From: Alphaproteobacteria bacterium | GTDB taxonomy: Bacteria > Pseudomonadota > Alphaproteobacteria > JAJFFI01 | Length of the DNA: 40,546 nt | NCBI GenBank assembly: GCA_030066595.1 | Contig: JASJBI010000062.1 | Span: 1-40,546 of the forward strand | Reading direction: 5' to 3' | Shown here: in pieces, positions 7,712 to 16,252 of the stretch | How the letters are laid out: every line of letters starts with the position of its first letter | Position numbering within the stretch: position 1 is the first letter of the stretch | The notes under the pieces: model-generated | The model's database searches: none | Seen by the model: only the letters and a program-made list of their open reading frames with translations | Told to the model about the DNA's origin: nothing | Program-made: the position numbers and the translations under genes

Positions 7712-9426
7712 GTCAGGTCCTCGCGAAAGAACTTCAGCACGGAGAACACCGGATTGGCGGCCGCCTGGCCGAGACCGCAAATCGAGGCGTCGGCCATGGA
7801 CTGGCCCAGTTCGGTCAGCAGGTCCTCGTCCCAGGAGCCGCGCTGCATCAGTTTCACGGCCTTTTCCGTGCCGACCCGGCAGGGCGTGCACTGGCCGCAG
7901 CTCTCGTCCTCGAAGAAGCGCATGAGATTGAGCGCCACCGCCTTGATGTCGTCCTGGTCCGAGAGGATGACCACGGCGTGCGAGCCCACGAAACAGCCGT
8001 GCTCCTCGAGCTTGCCGAACTCGAGCGGCAGGTCGCCCATGCTGGCTGGCAGGATGCCGCCCGAGGCGCCGCCCGGCAGATAGCCCTTGAACGCGTGCCC
8101 GTCCGCCATGCCGCCGCAATACTCGTCGATCAGCTCGCGCATGGTGATGCCGGCGGGCGCGAGCTTGACGCCCGGCTCCTTGACCCGCCCCGAAACGGAA
8201 AAGCTGCGCAGCCCCTTGCCGCCATGGCGGCCGTGGTTTGCGAACCAGGTGGGGCCCTTCTCGACGATGTCGCGGATCCAGAAGAGCGTCTCGACATTGT
8301 TGACCAGGGTGGGCCGGCCGAAGAGTCCGACCTGCGCCACATAGGGCGGCCGGTGCCGGGGCAGGCCGCGCTTGCCCTCGATGCTCTCGATCATCGCCGA
8401 CTCCTCGCCGCAGATATAGGCGCCGGCGCCGCGGCGAAGGTAAAGTTTGGTGTGCGGCGAGAGCCCGGCCGCTTCCAGCGCGGCGATCTCGGCGAGCAGG
8501 ATCTCGCGCACTTGCGGATACTCGTCGCGCAGATAGATGTAGGCCGCCTCGGCCTCGACCGCCCAGGCGGCGATGAGCACCCCCTCCAGGAACCGGTGTG
8601 GGTCGGTCTCCATATAGTGCCGGTCCTTGAAGGTGCCGGGCTCACCCTCGTCCGCGTTGACCGCCATCAGCCGCGGCCCGGGCACATTGCGCACGAACCG
8701 CCACTTGCGGCCCGTGGGAAAGCCCGCGCCGCCGAACCCGCGCAGCGTCGAATCCTCCAGGATCGAGATGATATCGACGACCGTCCGCTCGCCGGCGATG
8801 CAGGCCTGCAGCAGCGCGTAGCCGCCGTCCTTACGATACGCGTCCAAGTCCGGATAAGCGGGCACGGCCGGATGGGTCTCGCCGCGCTCGACCGCCGCGG
8901 CCGCAGCCTCGACCGTGCAGTGGGTGACGTGGTTGTGGCCGACCTCGGCCACCGGCGCCCGGTCGCAGCGTCCCATGCAGGGCGCCCGCACGATCCGGAC
9001 CTGGCCCTGGAACTTCTTCTCGAGCCCGGCGTGCAACGCGCCTGCCCCCATCATCTCGCAGGTCAGGCTGTCGCAGACCCGGATGGTCAGCGCGGGCGGC
9101 GGGGTCTCGCCTTCGCGCACTACGTCGAAGTGGGCATAGAAGGTGGCGACCTCGTAGACCTCGGCCATGGGCAGGCGCATGGCGTCGGCAAGCGCCGCGA
9201 GATGCGCCGCGGACAGATGCCCATGAGTGTCCTGGATCAGATGCAGATGCTCGATCAAGAGGTCCCGGTCGCGCGGCCGATCGCCGAGCAGCGCCGCGAT
9301 CTCGTTCCGCGCCGCATCGTCCACTTGGCGCCCCTTGGTGAAGGCGCGCGCCTTCTTGCCAGACCGGCCGGGGTGGCCGTACCTGTGCGGCGCGATGTCC
9401 AGATCCGCGGTGTCTCCCTTGGCCAT
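7708..9426 (-). CDS. fdhB: FdhB, fused NuoE-NuoF NADH-producing subunit of formate dehydrogenase
   Basis: This 572-residue diaphorase subunit takes electrons from FdhA and reduces NAD+ through FMN. The NuoE-like part (about residues 35-190) has a thioredoxin-fold [2Fe-2S] site: CDSLTC (Cys118, 123) and CMGRC (Cys150, 154). The NuoF-like part has the FMN/NAD loop LRGFGGAGFPTGRKW, then GAYICGEESAMIESIEG, and a C-terminal [4Fe-4S] motif ESCGQCTPCR with the fourth Cys in ASICGLG. The E-F fusion and the length match the beta subunit of the tungsten FDH1 of Methylobacterium as I recall it. Its ATG lies 54 bases after fhs, beyond a stem-loop that includes the fhs stop. It overlaps fdhA by 4 bp. Confidence 0.95.
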   Translation of the reverse strand: MAKGDTADLDIAPHRYGHPGRSGKKARAFTKGRQVDDAARNEIAALLGDRPRDRDLLIEHLHLIQDTHGHLSAAHLAALADAMRLPMAEVYEVATFYAHFDVVREGETPPPALTIRVCDSLTCEMMGAGALHAGLEKKFQGQVRIVRAPCMGRCDRAPVAEVGHNHVTHCTVEAAAAAVERGETHPAVPAYPDLDAYRKDGGYALLQACIAGERTVVDIISILEDSTLRGFGGAGFPTGRKWRFVRNVPGPRLMAVNADEGEPGTFKDRHYMETDPHRFLEGVLIAAWAVEAEAAYIYLRDEYPQVREILLAEIAALEAAGLSPHTKLYLRRGAGAYICGEESAMIESIEGKRGLPRHRPPYVAQVGLFGRPTLVNNVETLFWIRDIVEKGPTWFANHGRHGGKGLRSFSVSGRVKEPGVKLAPAGITMRELIDEYCGGMADGHAFKGYLPGGASGGILPASMGDLPLEFGKLEEHGCFVGSHAVVILSDQDDIKAVALNLMRFFEDESCGQCTPCRVGTEKAVKLMQRGSWDEDLLTELGQSMADASICGLGQAAANPVFSVLKFFREDLT

Positions 9427-9464
9427 GCTGCGTCCGTCCCTCCGACCTGTCCCGCGTCCTATAT

Positions 9465-9492
9465 GGGCTATTCTCGGGGCTTAGAATAGCCC
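9465..9492 (-). other. Intercistronic stem-loop spanning the fhs stop codon
   Basis: A perfect 10-bp inverted repeat, GGGCTATTCT at 9465-9474 and AGAATAGCCC at 9483-9492, encloses an 8-base loop. The fhs stop codon (9483-9481) starts at the base of the loop. On the minus-strand RNA no U-run follows, so it is not a classical terminator. A role in mRNA 3'-end protection or partial readthrough between fhs and fdhBA is inference. Confidence 0.65.
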
Positions 9493-11169
9493 TTCGATGA
9501 GCCCCTGATCGTTGAGATGGATGCTGTTTGCCGCCGGGACCCGGGGCAGGCCCGGCATGGTCATGATCTCGCCGCAGATCACAACCACGAACTCGGCACC
9601 CGACGAGAGGCGGACCTCGCGGATCGGCACCGAGTGGCTTTCGGGGGCGCCCTTGAGGTTCGGATCGGTCGAGAAGCTGTACTGGGTCTTGGCCATGCAG
9701 ATCGGGAGCTGGCCGTAGCCGTCCTTCTCGAACTGCGCCACCTGGTCGCGCACCCGCTTGTCGCCCATGATGTCGTCCGCCCGATAGACCTTCTGGGCGA
9801 TCGTGCGGATCTTGTTCCAGAGCGGCATGTCGTCCGGATAGAGCGTCTTGAAGTCGGCCCTGCCGCCGTCGGCGATCTCCACCACCTTGGCGGCCATGGC
9901 TTCGATTCCGGCCCCGCCATGGGACCAGTGGGTGTTCTCGAACACGTCGACGCCGCGGCCTGCGCAGTAGTCCGAGATCGCCTTGACCTCCGCATCCGTG
10001 TCCTTGATGAAGCGGTTGATGCCGACCACCGCGGGCACGCCGAACATTTCCAGGTTCTCGAGATGGCGGCCGAGATTGGTCAGGCCCTTCTCGACCGCCG
10101 CGACGTTCTCGCTGCCGAGGTCGTCCTTGGCCACGCCGCCATGCATCTTGAGCGCCCGGACCGTGGCCACGATGACCACTGCGTCGGGCCTGAGCCCCGC
10201 CTTGCGGCATTTGATATCGAAGAACTTCTCGGCCCCCAGATCGGCGCCGAAACCCGCTTCGGTGACCACATAGTCGCACAGCTTCAAGGCCGTGGTGGTC
10301 GCCACCACCGAGTTGCAGCCATGGGCGATGTTGGCGAACGGCCCGCCATGGATGAAAGCCGGGTTGTTCTCGATGGTCTGCACAAGATTGGGCGCCAGCG
10401 CGTCCTTGAGCAGCACGGTCATCGGGCCTTCCGCCTTGAGCTCGCGGGCGTAGACCGGCGAGCGGTCGCGCCGCTGGCCGACGATGATGTTGCCGAGCCG
10501 GCGCTCCAGGTCCTTGAGGTCGGTGGCGAGGCAGAAGATCGCCATGATCTCGGAGGCCACCGTAATGTCGAAGCCGGTCTGCCGCGGGAAGCCGTTGGCC
10601 ACCCCGCCCAAGGAGCAGACGACGTCGCGAAGCGCCCGGTCGTTCATGTCCAGGACCCGTCGCCAAGCCACCCGGCGGGCGTCGATGCCCAGCTCGTTGC
10701 CCCAATAGATGTGGTTGTCGATCAGTGCCGAGAGCAGGTTGTGCGCCGTGCCTATGGCGTGGAAGTCGCCGGTGAAGTGGAGGTTGATGTCCTCCATCGG
10801 CACAACCTGGGCCAGTCCGCCCCCGGCCGCGCCGCCCTTCATGCCGAAGCTCGGTCCCAGGCTCGGCTCGCGCAGGCAGATCATCGCCTTCTTGCCGATG
10901 CGGTTCAGGCCGTCGCCGAGCCCGACCGTGGTGGTGGTCTTGCCTTCGCCCGCCGGCGTCGGCGTGATCGCGGTGACCAGGATCAGCTTGCCGTCGGGCC
11001 GGTCCTTCAGCGTGTCGATGAACTCGGGCGCCAGCTTGGCCTTCCAGGGCCCGAAGCGATAGAGGCTGTCCGCCGGGATGTCGAGATGTGCGCCGATCTC
11101 CTCGATCGGCTTCATCCGGGCCGCGCGAGCGATTTCGATGTCGCTCTTGGGCGTGGAGGTCTGGTTCAT
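9481..11169 (-). CDS. fhs: Formate-tetrahydrofolate ligase
   Basis: This 562-residue enzyme makes 10-formyl-THF from formate, ATP and THF in the cytoplasm. It has the P-loop [11 protein letters not shown], the conserved [19 protein letters not shown], the [12 protein letters not shown] segment, and the C-terminal block with [15 protein letters not shown]. The length is normal (about 555-560). The ATG at 11169-11167 has GGGAG a few bases upstream. It lies between the formyl-THF hydrolase-like gene (114 bp gap) and fdhB. In this context it would draw formate released by the CoA-transferase into one-carbon metabolism, while FdhAB burns the rest to CO2. Confidence 0.97.
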   Translation of the reverse strand: MNQTSTPKSDIEIARAARMKPIEEIGAHLDIPADSLYRFGPWKAKLAPEFIDTLKDRPDGKLILVTAITPTPAGEGKTTTTVGLGDGLNRIGKKAMICLREPSLGPSFGMKGGAAGGGLAQVVPMEDINLHFTGDFHAIGTAHNLLSALIDNHIYWGNELGIDARRVAWRRVLDMNDRALRDVVCSLGGVANGFPRQTGFDITVASEIMAIFCLATDLKDLERRLGNIIVGQRRDRSPVYARELKAEGPMTVLLKDALAPNLVQTIENNPAFIHGGPFANIAHGCNSVVATTTALKLCDYVVTEAGFGADLGAEKFFDIKCRKAGLRPDAVVIVATVRALKMHGGVAKDDLGSENVAAVEKGLTNLGRHLENLEMFGVPAVVGINRFIKDTDAEVKAISDYCAGRGVDVFENTHWSHGGAGIEAMAAKVVEIADGGRADFKTLYPDDMPLWNKIRTIAQKVYRADDIMGDKRVRDQVAQFEKDGYGQLPICMAKTQYSFSTDPNLKGAPESHSVPIREVRLSSGAEFVVVICGEIMTMPGLPRVPAANSIHLNDQGLIEGLF

Positions 11170-11283
11170 GTCGTCGCTCCCTGTCCGGTCACCTGCGGGT
11201 GACGCTTATCTTTGTCGGCTGTCGCGTCCCGGCACCACGCCGCCGGCGACCCAATTCAGCCGCTCTCCGACCCAGCCGAGGAC

Positions 11284-12195
11284 TCAGCCCAATACGTCGC
11301 CCTGCTTCAATCCCGCCTCGCCGGCAAAGGCCCCGGCGGAGTCCTTCTTGCCGCCCTCGGGCCGGACCCGATGGACCTGAATCGCCCCGCCGCCGGCGGC
11401 CACCGTGAAGCCGTCGCCATCGACCGCGATGACCTCCCCGGGCTTGCCTTCGCCCTCGACCCGGGTGCTCTCGAAAATCTTGAGGACAGCGCCGGCGTGC
11501 CGGGTCCAGGCACCCGGCTGGGGATTGGCGCCGCGGATCATGTTGTAGACCTCCGGCGCCGGCCGGCTCCAGTCGATCTCGACGTCCTCGCCCTTGCACC
11601 AGCTCTCGTAGGTGGCCTGGCCCTCGTCCTGTACGACCTTGGGGGCCTTGCCGTCGCGCACCAGATCGACGCTCTCGAGCATGGCCTCGACGCCGAGCGG
11701 GAACAGCTTGTCGAAGTAGACGCTGCCCAGCGTGTCGTCCGGGCCGATGTCGACCTCCTTCTGCAGCAGGATCGGGCCGGTATCGAGCCCGTTGTCCGGC
11801 CAGAAAATGGTCAGCCCGGTCTTTGTGGAGCCTTGGATGATCGGCCAGTTGATCGAGCTGGGGCCGCGATGCTTGGGCAAGAGCGAGGGATGGTACTGGA
11901 TGGTGCCGTGGGTCGGGACGTTCAGGAACTCCTCCGGCACGAACAGGATGACATAGGCCATGACTCCGAGATCGGGTTTGAGCGCCCTGAACTCTTCGAC
12001 CGCCGCCGGATCCTTGAACGAGGCGGGCTGGAACACCGGCAGGTCGTGCTGGAGCGCCGCTTCCTTGAGCGGGTCCACCGGACGCCCTTCCTTGTCTGGC
12101 GCGCAGTAGACCGCGACCACGTCCTCGCCGCGCTCCAGCAGGGCCTCCAGGACCGCCTTTCCGAAGGCCTGCTGGCCGTTAACGACAATCCGCAT
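11284..12195 (-). CDS. Stand-alone 10-formyl-THF hydrolase / formyltransferase homologue
   Basis: This 303-residue protein has a formyltransferase N-terminal domain (about 1-185) and an OB-fold C-terminal domain (about 200-300). Its closest resemblance that I recognise is to the hydrolase domain of 10-formyl-THF dehydrogenase (ALDH1L1), not Met-tRNA formyltransferase: the block YHPSLLPKHRGPSSINW and then GLTIFWPDNGLDTGPILLQK follows that domain closely. Catalytic His102 and Asp138 are present with the same 36-residue spacing as His106/Asp142 of ALDH1L1. The Asn of Met-tRNA formyltransferases two residues before the His is Gln100 here (Ile in ALDH1L1, as I recall). It lies 22 bp after frc and upstream of fhs. 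It could release formate from 10-formyl-THF or move formyl groups between carriers; which one is unknown. Automated annotation would probably call it fmt. Confidence 0.8.
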   Translation of the reverse strand: MRIVVNGQQAFGKAVLEALLERGEDVVAVYCAPDKEGRPVDPLKEAALQHDLPVFQPASFKDPAAVEEFRALKPDLGVMAYVILFVPEEFLNVPTHGTIQYHPSLLPKHRGPSSINWPIIQGSTKTGLTIFWPDNGLDTGPILLQKEVDIGPDDTLGSVYFDKLFPLGVEAMLESVDLVRDGKAPKVVQDEGQATYESWCKGEDVEIDWSRPAPEVYNMIRGANPQPGAWTRHAGAVLKIFESTRVEGEGKPGEVIAVDGDGFTVAAGGGAIQVHRVRPEGGKKDSAGAFAGEAGLKQGDVLG

Positions 12196-12217
12196 GGTTC
12201 CTTCCTCCCTCGACTCC

Positions 12218-13465
12218 CTAGACGGCGCCTTCCTCGCGCGCCGCCGCGATCTCGTCTTCGTCCATCCCGACCACCTCCCTGAGGATTTCGTCGGTGTGCT
12301 CGCCCAACAGCGGCGACCGGCCGACCTCCGACGGCGAGTCCGACAGCTTGATCGGATTGCCGACGGTCAGGTACTTGCCGCGTTCCGGATGGTCGACCTC
12401 GACGACCGTGCCGGTGGCCCGTAGGGACGGCTCCTCGGCCAGCTCCTGCATCGACAGGATCGGGCCGCAGGGCACGTTCAGGGGGTTGAGGATGTCCATG
12501 ACCTCGAACTTGGTCTTGGTCATGGTCCACTTCTCGATCTCGGCGAAGACCTGGTCGAGCTTGGGCAGGCGCGCCTCGGGCGTGTTCCACTCAGGATCCT
12601 CGAGCCAGTCCTCGCGGCCGATCGCCTTGGCCAGAGCGTGGAAGGAGGCCGCCTGGGTGATCACGTAGGTGTAGGCGTCCGGGTCGGTCTCCCAGCCCTT
12701 GCAGCGGACGATCCAGCCCGGCTGGCCGCCACCCGAGGCGTTGCCGGCGCGCGGCACCGCCGCACCGAATTCGCCGTGCGGATATTGCGGGTATTCCTTG
12801 AGCGGACCGTGCGCGAGCCGTTGTTGATCGCGCAGCTTGACGCGGCAGAGATTGAGCACGCCGTCCTGCATGGCGCAGGTGACCCGCTGTCCGCGGCCGC
12901 TCCTTTCCCGATGCAGCAGGGCCGTGACGATGCCGAGGGCCAGGTTGAGCCCGGTGCCGGAGTCGCCGATCTGGGCGCCCGTGACCATCGGGAAGCCCTC
13001 GAGCTCGCCCGTGGTCGAGGCCGAGCCGCCGGTGCACTGGGCCACGTTCTCGTAGACCTTGCAGTCCTCGTACGGCCCGGGCCCGAAGCCCTTGACCGAG
13101 GCATAGACCATGCGCGGGTTGATCTCCTGGATCTTCTCCCAGGGAAAGCCCATGCGGTCGATGGCGCCGGGGGCGAAGTTCTCGACCATGACGTCGCAGG
13201 CCTTGATCAGCCTGGCGAAGATCTCCTTGCCCTTGTCGGACTTGGTGTTGAGCGTGACGCTGCGCTTGTTGCCGTTCAGCATGGTGAAGTACAGGCTGTC
13301 CACGTCGGGGATGTCGCGCAGCTGGCCGCGCGTGGCATCGCCCGTGCCCGGACGCTCCACCTTGATGACGTCGGCTCCGAACCAGGCCAAGAGCTGCGTG
13401 CAGGTCGGCCCGGACTGGACATGCGTCATGTCCAAGATGCGAATTCCCTCCAGCGCTTTTCCCAT
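12218..13465 (-). CDS. frc: Formyl-CoA:carboxylate CoA-transferase (Frc family)
   Basis: This 415-residue class III (CaiB/BaiF) CoA-transferase moves CoA from formyl-CoA to a carboxylate acceptor, releasing formate. Similarity to Oxalobacter Frc runs along the whole length: [13 protein letters not shown] at the start (Gln17), [25 protein letters not shown] near the end. The catalytic Asp is Asp168 in [10 protein letters not shown]. Two active-site features differ from Frc of Oxalobacter as I recall it: Trp48 is Gln48, and the tetraglycine loop reads NASGGGQPG. The segment before that loop is about 12 residues shorter. It follows the lyase gene by 89 bp and precedes the formyl-THF hydrolase homologue by 22 bp. 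Oxalate would be the default acceptor; with a lyase that does not look like oxalyl-CoA decarboxylase, a 2-hydroxyacid acceptor is at least as likely. Confidence 0.88.
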   Translation of the reverse strand: MGKALEGIRILDMTHVQSGPTCTQLLAWFGADVIKVERPGTGDATRGQLRDIPDVDSLYFTMLNGNKRSVTLNTKSDKGKEIFARLIKACDVMVENFAPGAIDRMGFPWEKIQEINPRMVYASVKGFGPGPYEDCKVYENVAQCTGGSASTTGELEGFPMVTGAQIGDSGTGLNLALGIVTALLHRERSGRGQRVTCAMQDGVLNLCRVKLRDQQRLAHGPLKEYPQYPHGEFGAAVPRAGNASGGGQPGWIVRCKGWETDPDAYTYVITQAASFHALAKAIGREDWLEDPEWNTPEARLPKLDQVFAEIEKWTMTKTKFEVMDILNPLNVPCGPILSMQELAEEPSLRATGTVVEVDHPERGKYLTVGNPIKLSDSPSEVGRSPLLGEHTDEILREVVGMDEDEIAAAREEGAV

Positions 13466-13512
13466 CGGTCCCCTCGTCGCGAAGACAGTGATGCGGCGGT
13501 GCGTGCCTCGGC

Positions 13513-13532
13513 GGGGCCGCCCCCGCGGCCCC
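13513..13532 (-). other. GC stem-loop between lyase and frc genes
   Basis: GGGGCCGC (13513-13520) and GCGGCCCC (13525-13532) form a perfect 8-bp stem with a CCCC loop (GGGG on the minus-strand RNA). It lies in the 89-bp gap between the two genes. No U-run follows, so it is more likely an RNA stability or processing element than a terminator. Confidence 0.5.
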
Positions 13533-13554
13533 CCGTCGGCGCGGCGGATGCCGG

Positions 13555-15276
13555 TTACTTGTACATGGTCTGGTTCTTGGTGCCCGGCGCGTACTCGTCC
13601 GGGTCGACCCAGATGTTGACGACCGCCGACGTGCCCGTCGAACGCACCGCCTCGCGCGCCCGCTGCAGCGCCGGGGCGATCTGATCCGGCTCGCGCACCG
13701 CCTCGGCATGGCCGCCCAGCATCTGGCCGAAGATCTCGAAGTCAACGTCGCCGAGCTTGTTGCCGACGTTGCCGCGCTGCTCGCCATATTTGATGATCTG
13801 GCCGCAGCGGATCTGGTTCATCGCGGAGTTGTTCCCGATCACCGCGATGAACGGCGTGTTGAAGCGGTTGGCGGTCTCCATGTCGAAGGCGGTCATGCCG
13901 AAGGAGCCGTCGCCGTAGTAGCACAGCACCTCCTTGTCCGGGTGGGCCATCTTGGCCGCCATGGCGAAGCCGGTGCCGACGCCCAGCGTGCCCAACGGGC
14001 CCGGGTCCATCCAGTGGCCCGGCCGGCGCGGCTGCACCGCCTGGGCGGTGATCGTGACCACGTCGCCGCCGTCGCCGATATAGATCGTGTCCTCGGACAG
14101 GAACTCGTTGATCTCCCAGGCGACGCGGTAGGGATTGATCGGCGCGTTGTCGGAGCGGAACATCGGCATGAGCTTCTCCGTCGCCACGGCCTCGGCCGCG
14201 CGCAGCTCGTCCATCCAGCCCCGCCGGTCCGCGGCGCCGTTGTCGGCGCGACCGCTGGCAGCCTGGGTCACGGCCGCGAGGATCGCGCCCACATCGCCCA
14301 CCAGCCCCAGCGAGATGTCCCGGTTCTTGCCGACGGTGCGGTAGTCCATGTCGATCTGCACCACGGTGGCGTCGGCGCGGAGCCGCTTGCCGTAGCCCAT
14401 GCGGAAGTCGAAGGGCGTGCCGACGATCACGATCACGTCGGCCTTGTCGAAGGCAAGGCGCCGGGTGCGGTGGAAATGGTGCGGGTCCCCCGGCGGCAGG
14501 GTGCCGCGGGCCGCCCCGTTCATATAGGCGGGGATGTTGAGCCCGCGCACCAGCTCGATCGCGGCGTCATAGGCGTCGCAGGTGGCGACCTGGGTGCCGA
14601 GCAGGATGCAGGGACGCTCGGACTTGACCAGGATGTCGGCCAGCCTCTCAATGTCGGCGGGATCGCCGATGCTCTTGGTCGAGGCGCGATAGCGGCCGGC
14701 CGCCGGAATGCGAGCCTTGGCCAGATCCACCTCGGCGTCCAGCACGTCGCGCGGGATCTCCAGATAGGCCGGGCCCGGCGCACCGTTGTAACACTCGCGC
14801 GCGGCCATGGAGACGATGTCGGCGATCCGTTCCGTCGCTGGGATCGAGGCCGCAAATTTGGTGATCGGCGTCATCATCTCGACATGGGGCAGATCCTGGA
14901 GCGAGCCCATCTTGTGCTGGGAGAGGGAGCCCTGGCCGCCGATGTGGATGATCGGGCTCTCGGCGCGGAAGGCATTGGCGACGCCGGTCACCGCGTTGGT
15001 GCAGCCGGGGCCGGCCGTGGTCACCACGCAGCCGAGCTTGCCGGTCTGCCGGGCATAGCCGTCGGCGGCATGAGCGGCGGTCTGCTCGTGCCGGACGTCG
15101 ACGATCTTGATGCCCTCGTCGAGGCAGCCGTCATAGATGTCGATGATATGGCCGCCGCAAAGCGTGAAAATGACGTCTACGCCCTCGTTCTTCAGCGCCT
15201 TGGCGACCAGATGGCCGCCCGAGATGCGCTCGGCCGGCGCCGCTTCGGGCTCGACCGTTCTTGCTGCTTCCGCCAT
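13555..15276 (-). CDS. ThDP-dependent 2-hydroxyacyl-CoA lyase-like enzyme (oxalyl-CoA decarboxylase family)
   Basis: This 573-residue enzyme has the three domains of the acetolactate synthase/oxalyl-CoA decarboxylase family: an N-terminal pyrimidine-binding domain with catalytic Glu64 (RHEQ), a central domain, and a C-terminal ThDP domain with the GDGS motif at residues 455-458 and NN at 482-483. Against Oxalobacter oxalyl-CoA decarboxylase, aligned from memory, Tyr120-Glu121 become Leu126-Gln127, Ile34 becomes Gly42, and the C-terminal Ser/Arg pair (553/555) is replaced by a tail ending NQTMYK. His131 lies in the active-site loop. These traits fit 2-hydroxyacyl-CoA lyases, which split 2-hydroxyacyl-CoA into formyl-CoA and an aldehyde or ketone; one studied member comes from a Rhodospirillales bacterium. 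It has a strong ribosome binding site (GGGAGGAAAGGC) and a 17-bp operator-like site about 57 bases upstream. An acetolactate-synthase-like enzyme of other function cannot be excluded. Confidence 0.75.
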   Translation of the reverse strand: MAEAARTVEPEAAPAERISGGHLVAKALKNEGVDVIFTLCGGHIIDIYDGCLDEGIKIVDVRHEQTAAHAADGYARQTGKLGCVVTTAGPGCTNAVTGVANAFRAESPIIHIGGQGSLSQHKMGSLQDLPHVEMMTPITKFAASIPATERIADIVSMAARECYNGAPGPAYLEIPRDVLDAEVDLAKARIPAAGRYRASTKSIGDPADIERLADILVKSERPCILLGTQVATCDAYDAAIELVRGLNIPAYMNGAARGTLPPGDPHHFHRTRRLAFDKADVIVIVGTPFDFRMGYGKRLRADATVVQIDMDYRTVGKNRDISLGLVGDVGAILAAVTQAASGRADNGAADRRGWMDELRAAEAVATEKLMPMFRSDNAPINPYRVAWEINEFLSEDTIYIGDGGDVVTITAQAVQPRRPGHWMDPGPLGTLGVGTGFAMAAKMAHPDKEVLCYYGDGSFGMTAFDMETANRFNTPFIAVIGNNSAMNQIRCGQIIKYGEQRGNVGNKLGDVDFEIFGQMLGGHAEAVREPDQIAPALQRAREAVRSTGTSAVVNIWVDPDEYAPGTKNQTMYK

Positions 15277-15332
15277 GCCTTTCCTCCCAGCATGCAGGGG
15301 TTTTCAATGCCGAAATCGGCATCGGTCTCACT

Positions 15333-15349
15333 TGGTATTTGGTATACCA
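15333..15349 (-). promoter_or_regulatory. Putative GntR/FCD operator upstream of the lyase-frc operon
   Basis: The 17-bp sequence TGGTATTTGGTATACCA contains the perfect palindrome TGGTATACCA (15340-15349) and a GTAT-N3-GTAT direct repeat. The same 17 bases recur exactly at 19539-19555. It lies about 57-73 bases upstream of the lyase start, just after the gntR gene. GntR/FCD regulators commonly bind short palindromes with GTAT half-sites, so this is the likely target of the regulator at 15436-16125. Confidence 0.72.
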
Positions 15350-15435
15350 CAGGTCGGTTGTCCAGCAAAGCACAGCCGGATCATCGTGAACAGAAAGTGG
15401 GGTCCCCCTTCTTGAGCCCGCTCAGGCTCTCGGCG

Positions 15436-16125
15436 CTAATCCAGGTAGTCCACGTTCTTTTCGACATGCTCGGCGAGATTCAGCGCGTGCTCCCGGACCA
15501 GCCGCTCGGCCAGCTCGGTGTCGCGCTTCTCGAGCGCTTCGATGATGTGCATGTGGTCGATGATCGAGCGGCTGGCCCGGTGGTCCTCGGTGATCGTCCG
15601 CCGGCGAATGGCGCCGACATGGATGAACAGGTTCTGGGCCATGCGCGGGATCAGCTCGGTATGACTGAGCTTCAGAATCTCCTGGTGGAAGTGGATGTTG
15701 GCGTCCGAATACTCGTCGATCTTGGCCTCGGCCTGGCTGTTCTGGAAGGTCGAGAACATGCGCCGCAGCCCCTGGATCTCCTCATCGGTGGCGTGCTGGG
15801 TGGCCAGCCGCGCGGCCATGCTCTCGAGCGCGGCCCAGACCATGATCATCTCGAGGATCTCTTTCTTGGTCTTGCGCACGACGAAGACGCCCTTGCGCGG
15901 CACCGTGCGCACGAAGCCCTCCTGCTCGAGCCGGGCCAGCGCTTCGCGCACCGGCGTCCGGCTGACTCCCAGGTCCTCGGAGAGCTGGCGCTCGTCGAGG
16001 CGCGGATCCTCGGTCGCGGCATAGATATCCATGGCGATGATGGATTCCCGCAGCGCCTCGTAGATCTTGTTCTTGAGGCTGAAATTGATGTCGATCGGTT
16101 GAACGACCAGCTTCGCGGTAGTCAT
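15436..16125 (-). CDS. GntR-family transcriptional regulator, FadR/FCD subfamily
   Basis: This 229-residue DNA-binding regulator has an N-terminal winged helix (about residues 20-88; RQLSEDLGVSRTPVREALARLEQEG and the wing RKGVFV) and an all-helical FCD effector domain (about 95-220). Potential metal/ligand residues include Asp and His in DANIHFHQEI, and later His residues in DHMHIIEAL and REHALN. FCD domains usually sense small carboxylates, which suits a cluster importing an organic acid. It sits between the transporter genes and the lyase operon, all on the minus strand. A degenerate copy of the shared operator sequence is upstream (16205-16220), suggesting autoregulation. The ATG at 16125 was chosen; frames further upstream run into the operator. 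Confidence 0.9.
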   Translation of the reverse strand: MTTAKLVVQPIDINFSLKNKIYEALRESIIAMDIYAATEDPRLDERQLSEDLGVSRTPVREALARLEQEGFVRTVPRKGVFVVRKTKKEILEMIMVWAALESMAARLATQHATDEEIQGLRRMFSTFQNSQAEAKIDEYSDANIHFHQEILKLSHTELIPRMAQNLFIHVGAIRRRTITEDHRASRSIIDHMHIIEALEKRDTELAERLVREHALNLAEHVEKNVDYLD

Positions 16126-16204
16126 CGTCCGGTCCAATCGTCTGCCATCCCGTATGGCTACGCGCGACCTCCCCAAACAGGCGCCCGAGCGCATGCCAAT
16201 CCCT

Positions 16205-16220
16205 GGGATACATTATACGA
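16205..16220 (-). promoter_or_regulatory. Degenerate operator-like site upstream of gntR
   Basis: GGGATACATTATACGA matches the reverse complement of the shared operator at 11 of 16 positions and keeps its core pattern ATAC-N3-ATAC-N-A. It is 80-95 bases upstream of the gntR start, a sensible place for autoregulation. The match is imperfect and may be chance. Confidence 0.4.
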
Positions 16221-16252
16221 CACTATCGGCGGCGGTCCTATCCTAGCAGCGC

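Noticed and set aside
5252..8083. A 943-codon open frame on the plus strand
   Set aside because: It is antisense to fdhA and fdhB, has no family resemblance, and arises from the G/C-rich third positions of the real genes.
11284..12195. Methionyl-tRNA formyltransferase (fmt)
   Set aside because: The Asn of the Fmt active site is Gln100 here, the sequence blocks follow ALDH1L1's hydrolase domain, and there is no def gene nearby as is usual for fmt.
13555..15276. Plain oxalyl-CoA decarboxylase (oxc) label for the ThDP enzyme
   Set aside because: Key oxalyl-CoA decarboxylase residues are not conserved and the C-terminal tail differs, although frc next to it would invite that name. Family membership is kept, function is left as lyase-like.
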